From the NCBI GenBank assembly GCA_031373665.1, contig JANMMZ010000093.1:1-64000 (forward strand): 64,000 nucleotides of DNA, in the 5' to 3' direction. The translations under genes were made by a program, and so were the position numbers. The stretch is from M3007 sp031373665 (GTDB lineage: Bacteria > Bacteroidota > Bacteroidia > Chitinophagales > Saprospiraceae). Numbering within the stretch: position 1 is the stretch's first letter; every line of letters starts with the position of its first letter. Below are positions 1 to 8,478 of the stretch, one piece after another. The notes beneath the pieces are model-generated. The model was given only the letters and a program-made list of their open reading frames with translations. It did not search any database and was not told where the DNA came from.

Positions 1-80
1 TTTTGATTAGAAACTTTTTGCTTATTAGGCCGTTGTTCTTTTAGTAATATTATGAATAAATTAAAAACGGAAATGTAATA

Positions 81-121
81 AAAAAACGGGTATTCTGTCC
101 AAGACAGAATACCCGTTTTTT
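81..121. terminator. Bidirectional intrinsic terminator
   Basis: A perfect 19-bp inverted repeat (81-99 against 103-121) has a 3-nt CAA loop and is flanked by A6 on the left and T6 on the right. It lies 7 bp beyond the stop codon of the minus-strand hydrolase at 129 and would give a U-tailed hairpin when read from either strand. Confidence 0.85.
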
Positions 122-128
122 GTTACAA

Positions 129-1007
129 CTACTCAATAGCCTCCAACAAATACCGTTTGATCGTATCGCGACGAGTCCAATAAATATTGTGTTCTGCCCC
201 GACAATGGGGACATATCTCACCTTAGTCTGCCCTTCCATTTGCTTCAAAGCATAGGATGCATTGCTGGGGTAAATCAGGTCGTCCTCCGATCCATGTATG
301 ATCCAGACGGGACAAGTGATACGCCTCCAACCATCTTGTATCTTTTCCAAGGCATTGGAGTGCGCGTATTTTTCCTTAGTGGCCACCCTAGCCCATCGTG
401 GGAAAAAGATACCCAGTGGCGAGTGTACCCATCGGGCTATTTTTGGGGTGCGTTCTGCATTTGGCTGAACGGAAGCCGACTGCAACAGGAGTGATTTGAT
501 GTATTGCGGATAATCCATTGCCAATTTGGCGGCTACTGAGCCCCCGTACGAAGAGCCAAACAAAGTAATGGGCCTGTTTTCTGCCAATTTTTTCAGTAAC
601 GGTGCCACTAACTCTGCTTGGCGTTCTATAGATACCACGGCTTTTCCGTATTTTGATTTTCCATATCCGGGACGATCAATGGCAACCAATTTTGTTTTAC
701 GGTACAAAGTGCTATCCAAAAACCACGCCCTGTACTTAACCATACTACTGGGTGCGCCGTGGAGCAAGAAGGTGATGGGCAAAGAATCAGCCCCGATCTG
801 CCACCCTCGCAAAGTCATATCGCCCGATTTGAAATAAAAGATCTGTGGTTGTGTCGTTTTCCCTTCAAACGATTTCCATATCTGCTGATCGGATGAGGTT
901 AATCTCCATACACTAAAGTTGTCTGGAAATCGGCGGCTGCAAGCCGCAAGAATAAAGGCTATTCCTAAAATAGCAGCAATAGGTAAATACTTGATTTTCA
1001 TGGGCAT
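129..1007 (-). CDS. Alpha/beta-hydrolase lipoprotein
   Basis: A serine hydrolase of the alpha/beta fold, about 292 residues, predicted to be lipid-anchored. The N-terminus is a hydrophobic signal ending in the lipobox LAAC, which favours the ATG at 1007 (or 1001) over the longer frame that begins at 1064. The core shows an HG oxyanion region (LLHGAPSS), a nucleophile elbow GSSYGG, an acid region HGSEDDLIYP and a late histidine in GAEHNIYW, so the Ser-Asp-His triad looks complete. Substrate cannot be predicted. The gene is divergent from the aminopeptidase at 1113 and ends at a strong bidirectional terminator. Confidence 0.8.
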   Translation of the reverse strand: MPMKIKYLPIAAILGIAFILAACSRRFPDNFSVWRLTSSDQQIWKSFEGKTTQPQIFYFKSGDMTLRGWQIGADSLPITFLLHGAPSSMVKYRAWFLDSTLYRKTKLVAIDRPGYGKSKYGKAVVSIERQAELVAPLLKKLAENRPITLFGSSYGGSVAAKLAMDYPQYIKSLLLQSASVQPNAERTPKIARWVHSPLGIFFPRWARVATKEKYAHSNALEKIQDGWRRITCPVWIIHGSEDDLIYPSNASYALKQMEGQTKVRYVPIVGAEHNIYWTRRDTIKRYLLEAIE

Positions 1008-1112
1008 TAAACGAAAACAAACAAAACTTGTTTTCAAATGGATACATATCACTACTTTTGGCACTGCATTTCTGAAATATTCAGAGAATGTTTATAACCT
1101 TATTTTTATAGT

Positions 1113-2768
1113 ATGCATTTTTCATCAAAATATACCTATTTTTTCCTTTTTCTAGGCTTTTCCTTGGTTAGCCTTGGCCTAAATGCTCAAAAGGCAACTT
1201 TTAGTCTTGATGATACCCTACGCGGGAGTATCACCCCCGAAAGGGCTTGGTGGGATCTCACCTACTACAAACTCAAAGTAACGGTGGTACCCGACAAAAA
1301 AAGCATCAGTGGAAGCAATGAAATCCATTATAAGGTACTGAATGCCAATCAGGTACTTCAAATTGATTTGCAGCCACCCCTCAAAATAGAGCGGGTGGAA
1401 CAAAACAAAGAATCTTTAGAATTCAGCAAACGTGGCAAAAATGCTTATTTTGTCAACCTGAATACTCCGCAAATTCCCGGATCTCAGCAATCATTGACGG
1501 TCTGGTATTCAGGCAAACCCAAAGAGGCCGTGAGGGCTCCTTGGGATGGTGGGTTTAGTTGGTCTAAGGATGAAAAAGATCGCCCTTTTATTGCCACCTC
1601 TTGCCAAGGCTTAGGAGCCAGTGTTTGGTGGCCATGCAAAGACCACGCTTACGATGAGCCCGACTCCCAGTCTGTACAGATCACTGTGCCATCCAATTTG
1701 ATGGATGTATCAAATGGTCGCTTGCGCAGCACCATCAAAAATACAGATGGTACCAATACTTATGAGTGGTTTGTGTCCAATCCGATCAATAATTATGGAG
1801 TTAATATAAATATCGCCAATTATGTTCACTTTTCTGACACCCTAAATGGAGAAAAGGGCGTACTAAGCCTTGATTATTATGTGCTGCCTGAAAATTTGGA
1901 AAAAGCAAAAGTCCATTTTCTTCAAGCAAAGTCAACGATTAGAGCCTTTGAATACTGGTTTGGGCCTTATCCATTTTACGAGGATGGGTACAAATTGGTA
2001 GAAGTGCCGTACCTCGGTATGGAACATCAGAGTTCGGTTACCTATGGGAATCATTATATGAATGGTTACTTGGGTCGGGATCTTTCCCGTACTGGTTGGG
2101 GTATGAAATGGGATTTTATTATTGTTCACGAATCGGGCCATGAGTGGTTTGCCAACAATGTCACCTACCGCGATATTGCCGATATGTGGATTCATGAAAG
2201 TTTTACTAACTACAGCGAGTGTTTATATACCGAATTCTATCACGGCAAGGCCGCTGGGTCGGAATATGTGCGCGGGTGCCGCGAGTTGGTAGAAAACATA
2301 AGCCCTATCATAGGTACGTATGGGGTCAACAATGAAGGCTCTAGCGATATGTACTATAAAGGGGGGAATATGCTGCATACTATTCGCCAGATTATTGGAA
2401 ATGATAAACTTTGGCGCGATATATTAAGGGGTATCAACAAAGAGTTTTATCACCAAACAGTGGATGGATCCCAAATAGAGACATATATCATCAATCAATC
2501 TAAAAAGAACCTTTCCAAGGTATTTGACCAGTATTTGCGCGATTATCGTATTCCTATCTTTGAGTTTAAAATCAAAAAAAATGTGATTTCTTACCGGTGG
2601 ACAAATTGCATAGACGGATTTGATATGCCCCTGGATATTGTAGGATCTGGAGAAAAAAAGTTTCGTTTAGAGCCGACTACCGAATGGAAAAAGAGTAAAA
2701 TATCAGGGATCAGCAAGCGAAAATTTCAGCCAAGTGAAAACTATTATATTCAACTCAAACAACAGTAA
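1113..2768 (+). CDS. Secreted M1-family zinc aminopeptidase
   Basis: A zinc metallopeptidase of the M1 (gluzincin) family, 551 residues, exported through an N-terminal signal peptide ending near LGLNAQ. The zinc site is complete: HESGH at residues 339-343 followed after exactly 18 residues by the third ligand E362 (in WIHESF). The upstream substrate-binding loop reads YLGMEHQS where classical M1 enzymes have GxMEN. The protein stops soon after the catalytic domain, so it lacks the long helical C-terminal domain of PepN-type enzymes; this short form is common in Bacteroidota. It probably trims peptides in the periplasm or at the surface. Confidence 0.88.
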   Translation: MHFSSKYTYFFLFLGFSLVSLGLNAQKATFSLDDTLRGSITPERAWWDLTYYKLKVTVVPDKKSISGSNEIHYKVLNANQVLQIDLQPPLKIERVEQNKESLEFSKRGKNAYFVNLNTPQIPGSQQSLTVWYSGKPKEAVRAPWDGGFSWSKDEKDRPFIATSCQGLGASVWWPCKDHAYDEPDSQSVQITVPSNLMDVSNGRLRSTIKNTDGTNTYEWFVSNPINNYGVNINIANYVHFSDTLNGEKGVLSLDYYVLPENLEKAKVHFLQAKSTIRAFEYWFGPYPFYEDGYKLVEVPYLGMEHQSSVTYGNHYMNGYLGRDLSRTGWGMKWDFIIVHESGHEWFANNVTYRDIADMWIHESFTNYSECLYTEFYHGKAAGSEYVRGCRELVENISPIIGTYGVNNEGSSDMYYKGGNMLHTIRQIIGNDKLWRDILRGINKEFYHQTVDGSQIETYIINQSKKNLSKVFDQYLRDYRIPIFEFKIKKNVISYRWTNCIDGFDMPLDIVGSGEKKFRLEPTTEWKKSKISGISKRKFQPSENYYIQLKQQ

Positions 2769-2824
2769 TTTGAGATTTCATTAAAAATAAAAAAAATACC
2801 TGCTTAACATTCAATTGTTTCGTG

Positions 2825-2832
2825 TATGTTTG
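2825..2832 (+). promoter_or_regulatory. Candidate -7 box for response-regulator gene
   Basis: TATGTTTG matches the Bacteroidota -7 consensus TAnnTTTG and lies 37 bp before the ATG at 2870. No clear TTTG -33 element sits at the expected spacing. It supports ATG 2870 over the upstream GTG at 2822, which would overlap the promoter. Confidence 0.4.
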
Positions 2833-2869
2833 CCCTCAATATTTGTATTTTTATTACTCAGGATTGATT

Positions 2870-3571
2870 ATGGCTGAAAAGAAAGCACATCTTTTATATG
2901 TAGAGGACGACGAAAGTCTCAGTTTCGTAACTCGCGATAACCTTGAACTAAATGGCTATGAGGTGCATTACTGTGAAGACGGTAAGGTTGCTTTAGATGT
3001 CATTCAAAAGAATACAAAATTTGACCTTTGTATCTTGGATGTCATGCTGCCAGAGGTGGATGGATTCACCTTGGCTCAGGAAATTAGAAAGCGAGATGAA
3101 CAAGTTCCGATCATTTTCTTGACTGCTAAGAGCATGAAACAGGACAAAATTCATGGGTTGACCTTGGGTGCTGATGACTATATGACCAAGCCTTTCAGCA
3201 TAGAGGAACTTATCCTTAAAATTGATATTTTCTTACGCCGTACCAAATACGCCACAGTTACTAGAATCAATACACCAGTTTCTATAGGCGACTATGCTTT
3301 TGATTATAAAAATTTGAGTTTGTCAACTGCCGACTATTCTGAAACACTTACTCAGAAAGAAGCCGATTTGTTAAAACTACTCAACGAAAATCGCAACCAA
3401 GTTGTGAAACGTTCTTTTATACTAGAAACTATCTGGGGTAAAGACGACTATTTCTTGGGGCGTAGCCTTGATGTATTCATTTCACGATTGCGCAAATACC
3501 TAAGTTTAGATGAGCGCATCAAAGTAGAAAACATACATGGCGTAGGATTTAAATTTAGGGTTGACGATTAA
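2870..3571 (+). CDS. OmpR/PhoB-type response regulator
   Basis: A two-domain transcriptional regulator of 233 residues. The receiver domain has the acidic pair in VEDDES, the phospho-acceptor D57 in LDVMLPEVDG, the switch T/S in FLTAKS and the lysine in TKPFS. The C-terminal winged helix contains the usual ENRNQVVKRSFILETIW and SRLRKYL segments of OmpR-family DNA-binding domains. No histidine kinase is adjacent, so the partner is probably encoded elsewhere (the RprX/RprY pair is a possible but unproven comparison). The ATG at 2870 begins MAEKKAHLLYVEDD, typical of the family. The next gene starts 9 bp downstream and is probably co-transcribed. Confidence 0.88.
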   Translation: MAEKKAHLLYVEDDESLSFVTRDNLELNGYEVHYCEDGKVALDVIQKNTKFDLCILDVMLPEVDGFTLAQEIRKRDEQVPIIFLTAKSMKQDKIHGLTLGADDYMTKPFSIEELILKIDIFLRRTKYATVTRINTPVSIGDYAFDYKNLSLSTADYSETLTQKEADLLKLLNENRNQVVKRSFILETIWGKDDYFLGRSLDVFISRLRKYLSLDERIKVENIHGVGFKFRVDD

Positions 3572-3580
3572 TTTAAAATT

Positions 3581-4477
3581 ATGCAAGTTTCTTGGACAGG
3601 TGTTTATCCCGCCGTAACTACTCCCTTTACACATCAAGACACTCTAGATTTTCCTGTTTTTGAGCACAATCTCAAAGCCCAGTTGGATGCTGGAGCCGCT
3701 GGAATCGTATTAGGTGGTACTTTAGGCGAAGCCAGTAGCCTCCTTAATGAAGAAAAATATGACCTAGTCAGATTCACGGTGGATAAGGTGAATGGCAAAG
3801 TACCGGTGGTCATGAATATAGCCGAGCAGACCACCAAGGCTGCTTGTATAGCAGCCCGCGAAGCCGAACGCTGCGGGGCAAGCGGTCTTATGTTGCTCCC
3901 TCCCATGCGCTACAAAGCCGACGACCGCGAGACATTGGCCTATTTTCAGGCGGTAGCCGATGCATCGCCCTTGCCTATTATGATCTACAACAATCCTGTA
4001 GATTATAAAATATTGGTTACCCTTGATATGTTTGAAACCATGACTACATGGCCTACCATTCAAGCCGTGAAAGAAAGCACCCGCGATGTAAGCAATGTCA
4101 CTCGGATGCTCAATCGTTTTGGCGACCGCTTCAAAATACTGTGCGGCGTAGATACCTTGGCCTTAGAAAGCCTTCTGATGGGCGCACACGGATGGGTAGC
4201 CGGTTTGGTTGATGCTTTCCCAAAAGAAACCATGACCATTTACAACCTTGTCCAGCGCGGAGAAATAGAAGCAGCCTTAAAGATATACCGATGGTTTTTG
4301 CCTTTATTAGAACTAGATATCCACGCCAAACTGGTTCAAAACATTAAGTTAGCCCAAGCCGCTACTGGACTTGGTACAGAGCAAGTACGCGCACCGCGAT
4401 TGCCACTAGAAGGTGAAGAAAGGGCAAGCGTATTGAAAATCATTCAAGATTCATTGGCCACCCGGCCTGTTGTATAA
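3581..4477 (+). CDS. DapA-superfamily class I aldolase, not a true DHDPS
   Basis: A TIM-barrel lyase/aldolase of the dihydrodipicolinate synthase / N-acetylneuraminate lyase superfamily, 298 residues, the usual length. The Schiff-base lysine is K164 in AVKEST and the catalytic tyrosine Y136 in MIYNNP. Two DHDPS hallmarks are missing: the GTTGE loop reads GTLGE, and the segment after the tyrosine (YNNPVDYK) lacks the arginine that binds the carboxylate in YNxPxRTG enzymes. It is therefore more likely a sugar-acid or hydroxyproline-type aldolase/dehydratase than the lysine-pathway DapA. It follows the response regulator by 9 bp and ends before a hairpin at 4510. Confidence 0.75.
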   Translation: MQVSWTGVYPAVTTPFTHQDTLDFPVFEHNLKAQLDAGAAGIVLGGTLGEASSLLNEEKYDLVRFTVDKVNGKVPVVMNIAEQTTKAACIAAREAERCGASGLMLLPPMRYKADDRETLAYFQAVADASPLPIMIYNNPVDYKILVTLDMFETMTTWPTIQAVKESTRDVSNVTRMLNRFGDRFKILCGVDTLALESLLMGAHGWVAGLVDAFPKETMTIYNLVQRGEIEAALKIYRWFLPLLELDIHAKLVQNIKLAQAATGLGTEQVRAPRLPLEGEERASVLKIIQDSLATRPVV

Positions 4478-4509
4478 GATTTTTGGTTATTTTGATGATA
4501 TAGAGAAAC

Positions 4510-4541
4510 TTTATTCCTTCAACCTACGTTGAAGGAATAAA
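4510..4541 (+). terminator. Hairpin terminator after aldolase gene
   Basis: A perfect 14-bp stem (4510-4523 with 4528-4541) has a CTAC loop, about 30 bp after the aldolase stop and 13 bp before the Nudix start codon. A strong U-run is absent, so it may also act as a 5' structure on the Nudix mRNA. Confidence 0.6.
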
Positions 4542-4554
4542 CATTATTATATAT

Positions 4555-5034
4555 ATGAAACACCGAATCAGAGTAGCTGGTATCCTGCGCCAAGGCAACG
4601 AAATACTATTGGTAGAACAAGAAAACCCACGGAGTGGAGAACGGAAATGGACAACCCCTGGCGGTGGGCTGGAACCCACTGATGCCGATATATTTGCCGG
4701 TGTGGTTAGAGAGGTTTTTGAAGAAACTGGCCTCCACGTAAAACCTGGTTCTATCCTTTTTATCAGTGAGTTTGTCAGTCATGTTACCCAAGTCATGCAA
4801 ATCAGCGTCTGGATCGAGTGTTTCCCTGCCGAAGGCACTGAATTTGGCGAGGTAACCCTTGAGCATACCCGCCCCGACGATTACTTAACCAATATCAAAT
4901 GGTGGTCAAAAGAAGCCCTGAATCTCAGCCCTAACAAAGGTTCTACTTTACAAAATTCAGATTTTTGGCTATCGTTGGAGGCTAATACTGGTGCTGTCTG
5001 CTATCTTGGGAAGAAAGTGGAACTCGGCAACTAG
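4555..5034 (+). CDS. Nudix hydrolase
   Basis: A Nudix-family pyrophosphohydrolase of 159 residues. The helix of the Nudix box is intact (REVFEETGL, carrying the metal-binding glutamates), preceded by TPGGGLEPTD. The spacing in the loop is one residue longer than GX5EX7REUXEEXGU, and an Asp stands where the first Glu is expected, a tolerated variant. Enzymes of this size hydrolyse nucleoside diphosphate derivatives; the substrate is not predictable here. The start ATG directly follows a hairpin, and the N-terminus (MKHRIRVAGILRQGNEILLVEQ) is typical, so the start is well supported. Confidence 0.85.
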   Translation: MKHRIRVAGILRQGNEILLVEQENPRSGERKWTTPGGGLEPTDADIFAGVVREVFEETGLHVKPGSILFISEFVSHVTQVMQISVWIECFPAEGTEFGEVTLEHTRPDDYLTNIKWWSKEALNLSPNKGSTLQNSDFWLSLEANTGAVCYLGKKVELGN

Positions 5035-5177
5035 TGTTCAAGGACTGGCATCTTGTGTGTTTTATAGAAATGGGAAGCCTTTCTGAGGTTCGAAAAACAA
5101 AACAAGGTTAGGTTTAGGTAAGAAATTTAGAAAGTTACGATTTAAGACAACAAACTGTCTGTTTTTGAAAAAAGCCT

Positions 5178-5185
5178 TATCTTTG
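5178..5185 (+). promoter_or_regulatory. Candidate -7 box in the 5035-5326 spacer
   Basis: The 292-bp gap before the PKD protein holds no gene. TATCTTTG (5178-5185) fits the TAnnTTTG consensus and would give a 5' leader of about 140 nt. A TTTG at 5164-5167 is too close to serve as the -33 element. Nothing else recognisable was seen in the gap. Confidence 0.35.
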
Positions 5186-5326
5186 TCGTCATCAAATAAG
5201 GTTTTATTTTCAAATTTATTCACAGTGATGCGATGGCTTCAGGGTCAGTGCATTTTTTAGAAATCAACCTTATATATGTATCTTGCTGAATTGTTTAACC
5301 TTACAATACTTCAATCTAACCAAATT

Positions 5327-7366
5327 ATGAAAAAATTAATTTATTTGTTGGCGCTCCAAGTCTTTGGTATTCACCTGTTTGCACAAAAATCTGAAGTGGT
5401 AGAGCCACCTAGAATAGCCACTTTTTCGACTGCTACAGAAGGTAGTTGTACTAAATTCATCGCAAACCTACCCCCGCTCCAACAAAAAGCAGGGGCTCCA
5501 ACTGCAAGTTGGAGCAGTTATTGGGAGTTTGGCGATGGCGGTTTTAGTTTTGAAAACCTGCCCGTGCACTGCTATCAAAAAGCAGGCAATTATCCCGCTG
5601 TCTTGTATGCCACTGGCCGTTACGACGACGGCAAGCCACCCAAGGGCGTTTATCAAGAAGCCTATGCCGATAGAGGCTCCAATATCGTACCCATTCACAA
5701 CACGGTATTTGACAGCACTAAATTGGCAATCAGGATGAAAAGTAACCGCCATCCTCGTGCCAACGAGCAGATGGTGACCATCGTCAGTTACCGCAACCTA
5801 GGCAATATTAGAACTGATGGTCGTTTGTTCTTTTTTTTCAATGAGAAAAAATTTGGCAACACTACGCACTTTACATTTGATTCGGCTCGCACCCACTATG
5901 GAGAAGTCATTGAACTTTTGAGCGATGTACAAACCATTCCAAAAATATATCCCGCTTGGGATTGGGCCAATATTGGACAGTATTCGGGGGCAGGGGTAAG
6001 TACTATTGCAAATACAGATGCCGCTCCTCCAGCCATTATTTTAGACAATCTATTAGCAGATGCCAGAGGTCGCTATAAACAAGAGCAATCTTGGAAATTT
6101 CAGAGCCTTAGTGCTGGTGAAAAACGCAACATGTTCTTGACCCTGTCTGGCACACCGCAAATGCTCCAAGATACGAGTGCCTTTATCCATGTAGAGGCTA
6201 TTTTTGCGCCATTTGACCCGGCAGTACCGCCAGAAAGATTCGAAATGGAAATCGAAATAGTGAGCGCACATGATCCCAATGCCATCGCAGTATCTGATAA
6301 CAAAGTAAACTATCGGTCATTGGGAAAGAAAAAATTAGATTATAAAGTGCGTTTTCAAAACGATGGCGAAGGCCCAGCCAACACCATTAAAGTAGAGATC
6401 AGTATTCCTAAAGGCTTAAAAACTGATAAAGTATTGCCATTGGACTGGTATCCAAAATGTCCGATATGTCCAGAGATTCCGACCAGCAGAAGTTGTTTGG
6501 ATACTATGTTTCAAGATGATTTATTGACATTTACCTTCAAAAACATATACCTACCCGGCAGCAGCCAAAAAGGAGTAACTGACCGCGATAGCACTAAGGG
6601 CTTTATCAAATACAGGATAGAACCCGCCAAAGATATGCCTAAGCGCAATTTTACGAGCCGCGCCGCCATATTTTTCGACAAGGAAAAACCTGTTTATACC
6701 AATTTTTCAAAAACGAAATTTAAGACAGGGCTCTCTCCTGGCCTCAAGATAGGCTACAACGCTTACCCTGCTCCTGATTCAATCAAAAATGGGTATCCAT
6801 TCATTGGTGTTTCCTTTTCACCCTATAAGTCTTGGCGTTGGTATCCTCAAATAGAACTATTGACTGGCTTAAAAGGCCGATCTAGCCTTGGAGAAACTAC
6901 TAGTACCGATACTATAGGGAAATATGTTCCTATTGGTGGTGTTTTCACCCAAGAACAGGACACTTTTGAGGTCGCAAAATTCACGAACATGGATACCCGA
7001 GGCTTGATATCTTTTGAAGTGCCTTTTTTGATCCGCCGCAACTTCTCTAAATTTATGGGTATTGGTTTTGGTGGTTCTGCACGTGTTTTCCTTGAAAATG
7101 GCGAAACCATCACCACGGTGCAAAGAACGGAGTATATTGTGGCATTGTTTAATCCTCCTCAACCCCCCAAAGTGAAAGAATTTCCTCCTTCCACTAACAC
7201 AGTACCTTATAAAAATAGGTATTTCCGCTATTCGGCTTTCGTTGACTTGACTTTTGGCTCTGTAAGATCAGGACTAAATATCGGAATAAGAGTGGGCAGT
7301 CTTATGGGCGGTAAAAAACAACCAATTAAACCATTTGCCCAAGTATCTGTTGAGATGAAGTTATAG
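5327..7366 (+). CDS. Exported PKD-domain protein with C-terminal barrel-like region
   Basis: A secreted protein of 679 residues from ATG 5327 (signal peptide MKKLIYLLALQVFGIHLFAQ). A PKD-type domain follows at roughly residues 25-105, with the signature WEFGDGGFSFENLPVHCYQKAG. The middle (about 310-420) resembles the repeat-like beta-sandwich found in Bacteroidota surface proteins (DPNAIAVS, YKVRFQNDGEGPANT). The last 190 residues contain alternating amphipathic strands and end in SVEMKL, an aromatic/hydrophobic ending compatible with an outer-membrane barrel. There is no obvious Por sorting domain. Function is unknown; an outer-membrane or surface-structural role is inferred. Confidence 0.65.
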   Translation: MKKLIYLLALQVFGIHLFAQKSEVVEPPRIATFSTATEGSCTKFIANLPPLQQKAGAPTASWSSYWEFGDGGFSFENLPVHCYQKAGNYPAVLYATGRYDDGKPPKGVYQEAYADRGSNIVPIHNTVFDSTKLAIRMKSNRHPRANEQMVTIVSYRNLGNIRTDGRLFFFFNEKKFGNTTHFTFDSARTHYGEVIELLSDVQTIPKIYPAWDWANIGQYSGAGVSTIANTDAAPPAIILDNLLADARGRYKQEQSWKFQSLSAGEKRNMFLTLSGTPQMLQDTSAFIHVEAIFAPFDPAVPPERFEMEIEIVSAHDPNAIAVSDNKVNYRSLGKKKLDYKVRFQNDGEGPANTIKVEISIPKGLKTDKVLPLDWYPKCPICPEIPTSRSCLDTMFQDDLLTFTFKNIYLPGSSQKGVTDRDSTKGFIKYRIEPAKDMPKRNFTSRAAIFFDKEKPVYTNFSKTKFKTGLSPGLKIGYNAYPAPDSIKNGYPFIGVSFSPYKSWRWYPQIELLTGLKGRSSLGETTSTDTIGKYVPIGGVFTQEQDTFEVAKFTNMDTRGLISFEVPFLIRRNFSKFMGIGFGGSARVFLENGETITTVQRTEYIVALFNPPQPPKVKEFPPSTNTVPYKNRYFRYSAFVDLTFGSVRSGLNIGIRVGSLMGGKKQPIKPFAQVSVEMKL

Positions 7367-7399
7367 AATGTTCTATGGCATAAATTCACTGCGCCTCAT

Positions 7400-7819
7400 A
7401 TGAGAGTATCCGTCATCAGAAAAGCCCACTTTAATGCAGCACACCGACTACACAACCCAAAATGGTCTGATGAGCGGAATAAGGAGGTGTTTGGGCTGTG
7501 CAATAACCTAAATTTTCATGGGCACAACTATGAAATGGAGGTACGCGTAACTGGGGATGTTGACCCTGATACTGGCATGGTTGTTGACCTTGGTTGGTTG
7601 TCTCAACTCATCAAAACAGAGATCGAGCATAGGTTTGATCATAAAAACCTCAACATTGATACCGAAGAATTTAAAAACCTAATTCCCACAGCTGAAAATA
7701 TATGCATTGTAATTTGGACTATATTGCGCGAAAAAATTGGTGAACAATACGATCTACACGTTAGGTTGTATGAAACCCCTCGCAATTTTGTTGAAACGGG
7801 TATAATAATGAACGGCTAA
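7400..7819 (+). CDS. queD: 6-pyruvoyl-tetrahydropterin / 6-carboxytetrahydropterin synthase family
   Basis: A T-fold enzyme of 139 residues acting on 7,8-dihydroneopterin triphosphate. The zinc ligands are H15 (FNAAH) and H40/H42 (NFHGHNY), the catalytic cysteine is C34 in FGLCNN, and the late glutamate lies in YETPRN. The FGxCNNxNxHGHNY arrangement is closer to eukaryotic PTPS than to the short-loop E. coli QueD, so the in vivo reaction could be either PTPS or CPH4 synthase. Queuosine pathway use is plausible because tgt lies in the same window (41204). The start ATG at 7400 gives the canonical N-terminus; it begins 33 bp after the PKD gene. Confidence 0.85.
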   Translation: MRVSVIRKAHFNAAHRLHNPKWSDERNKEVFGLCNNLNFHGHNYEMEVRVTGDVDPDTGMVVDLGWLSQLIKTEIEHRFDHKNLNIDTEEFKNLIPTAENICIVIWTILREKIGEQYDLHVRLYETPRNFVETGIIMNG

Positions 7820-7928
7820 AGTGTGGATGCAAATGCCCAATACTGACCTTTATTTACCTGTAAAACATTTAAATTGCGCCAAAATCAAAGGTTTTTTGAT
7901 GTAATTGAAAAAAATAGGAACAAAACCC

Positions 7929-7959
7929 TTTGATATGATTGCAAGTTGCCGTTCCTTTG
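7929..7959 (+). promoter_or_regulatory. Promoter of acpP
   Basis: TTTG (7929-7932) and TTCCTTTG (7952-7959) are separated by exactly 19 nt. This matches the Bacteroidota -33/-7 promoter layout (TTTG-N19-TAnnTTTG) with one mismatch. It would start transcription about 37 nt before the acpP ATG. Confidence 0.6.
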
Positions 7960-8001
7960 CAGCCGAAAATTAGATTTTTTTCACTTAATACAATATCAAA
8001 A

Positions 8002-8241
8002 ATGGCAAACGTAGCCGATCGCGTAAAAAAGATTATCGTTGACAAGTTAGGCGTTGATGAAGGAGAAGTAACTACAGCAGCAAACTTCACTCAAGATCTT
8101 GGTGCTGACTCTCTTGATACAGTTGAACTGATCATGGAATTTGAAAAGGAGTTTGACGTTTCAATTCCTGATGAGCAGGCTGAAAAAATCACTACAGTTG
8201 GCCAAGCGGTTGAATACCTTGAGGCTCAACTCAATGCATAA
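8002..8241 (+). CDS. acpP: Acyl carrier protein
   Basis: The carrier of growing acyl chains in type II fatty-acid synthesis, 79 residues. The 4'-phosphopantetheine attachment serine is S37 in the invariant GADSLDTVEL. The rest is the expected acidic four-helix protein ending EYLEAQLNA. The ATG at 8002 gives the usual length; an in-frame upstream ATG at 7939 would overlap the promoter and is rejected. It is followed by fabF and rnc in the order common to this phylum, with a 237-bp spacer that may allow much higher expression of acpP than of fabF. Confidence 0.97.
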   Translation: MANVADRVKKIIVDKLGVDEGEVTTAANFTQDLGADSLDTVELIMEFEKEFDVSIPDEQAEKITTVGQAVEYLEAQLNA

Positions 8242-8406
8242 TTAGCGCAACAGGAATTTATATTTCTGCTTTTACTACAAGGTGAGTCATCCCGTTCCAT
8301 TCCCTTTGTTGTGTAAAATAGAATAGCGAGGGCTAATTTGAGCCCTATATGATTGTTTTTTATTGATAATCAACTACTATTCTGTCTGAAAAGACATTTA
8401 CACACT

Positions 8407-8438
8407 ATGAGTTGGTCGGTGGTGACTCATCTTTTTTT
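8407..8438 (+). terminator. Possible attenuator between acpP and fabF
   Basis: In the 237-bp acpP-fabF spacer a short stem (ATGAGT 8407-8412 with ACTCAT 8425-8430) is followed by T7 (8432-8438). A second weak hairpin, AGGGCT/AGCCCT at 8329-8346, lies upstream, also followed by a T-run. Either could end part of the acpP transcripts. The stems are short, so this is tentative. Confidence 0.35.
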
Positions 8439-8478
8439 AAGATCATCATAATTTCTATATACATCAGTATTTTCTTTT

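Noticed and set aside
2822..2869. Upstream GTG start for the response regulator
   Set aside because: It overlaps the probable -7 box and adds 16 residues before the conserved N-terminus; ATG 2870 is preferred.
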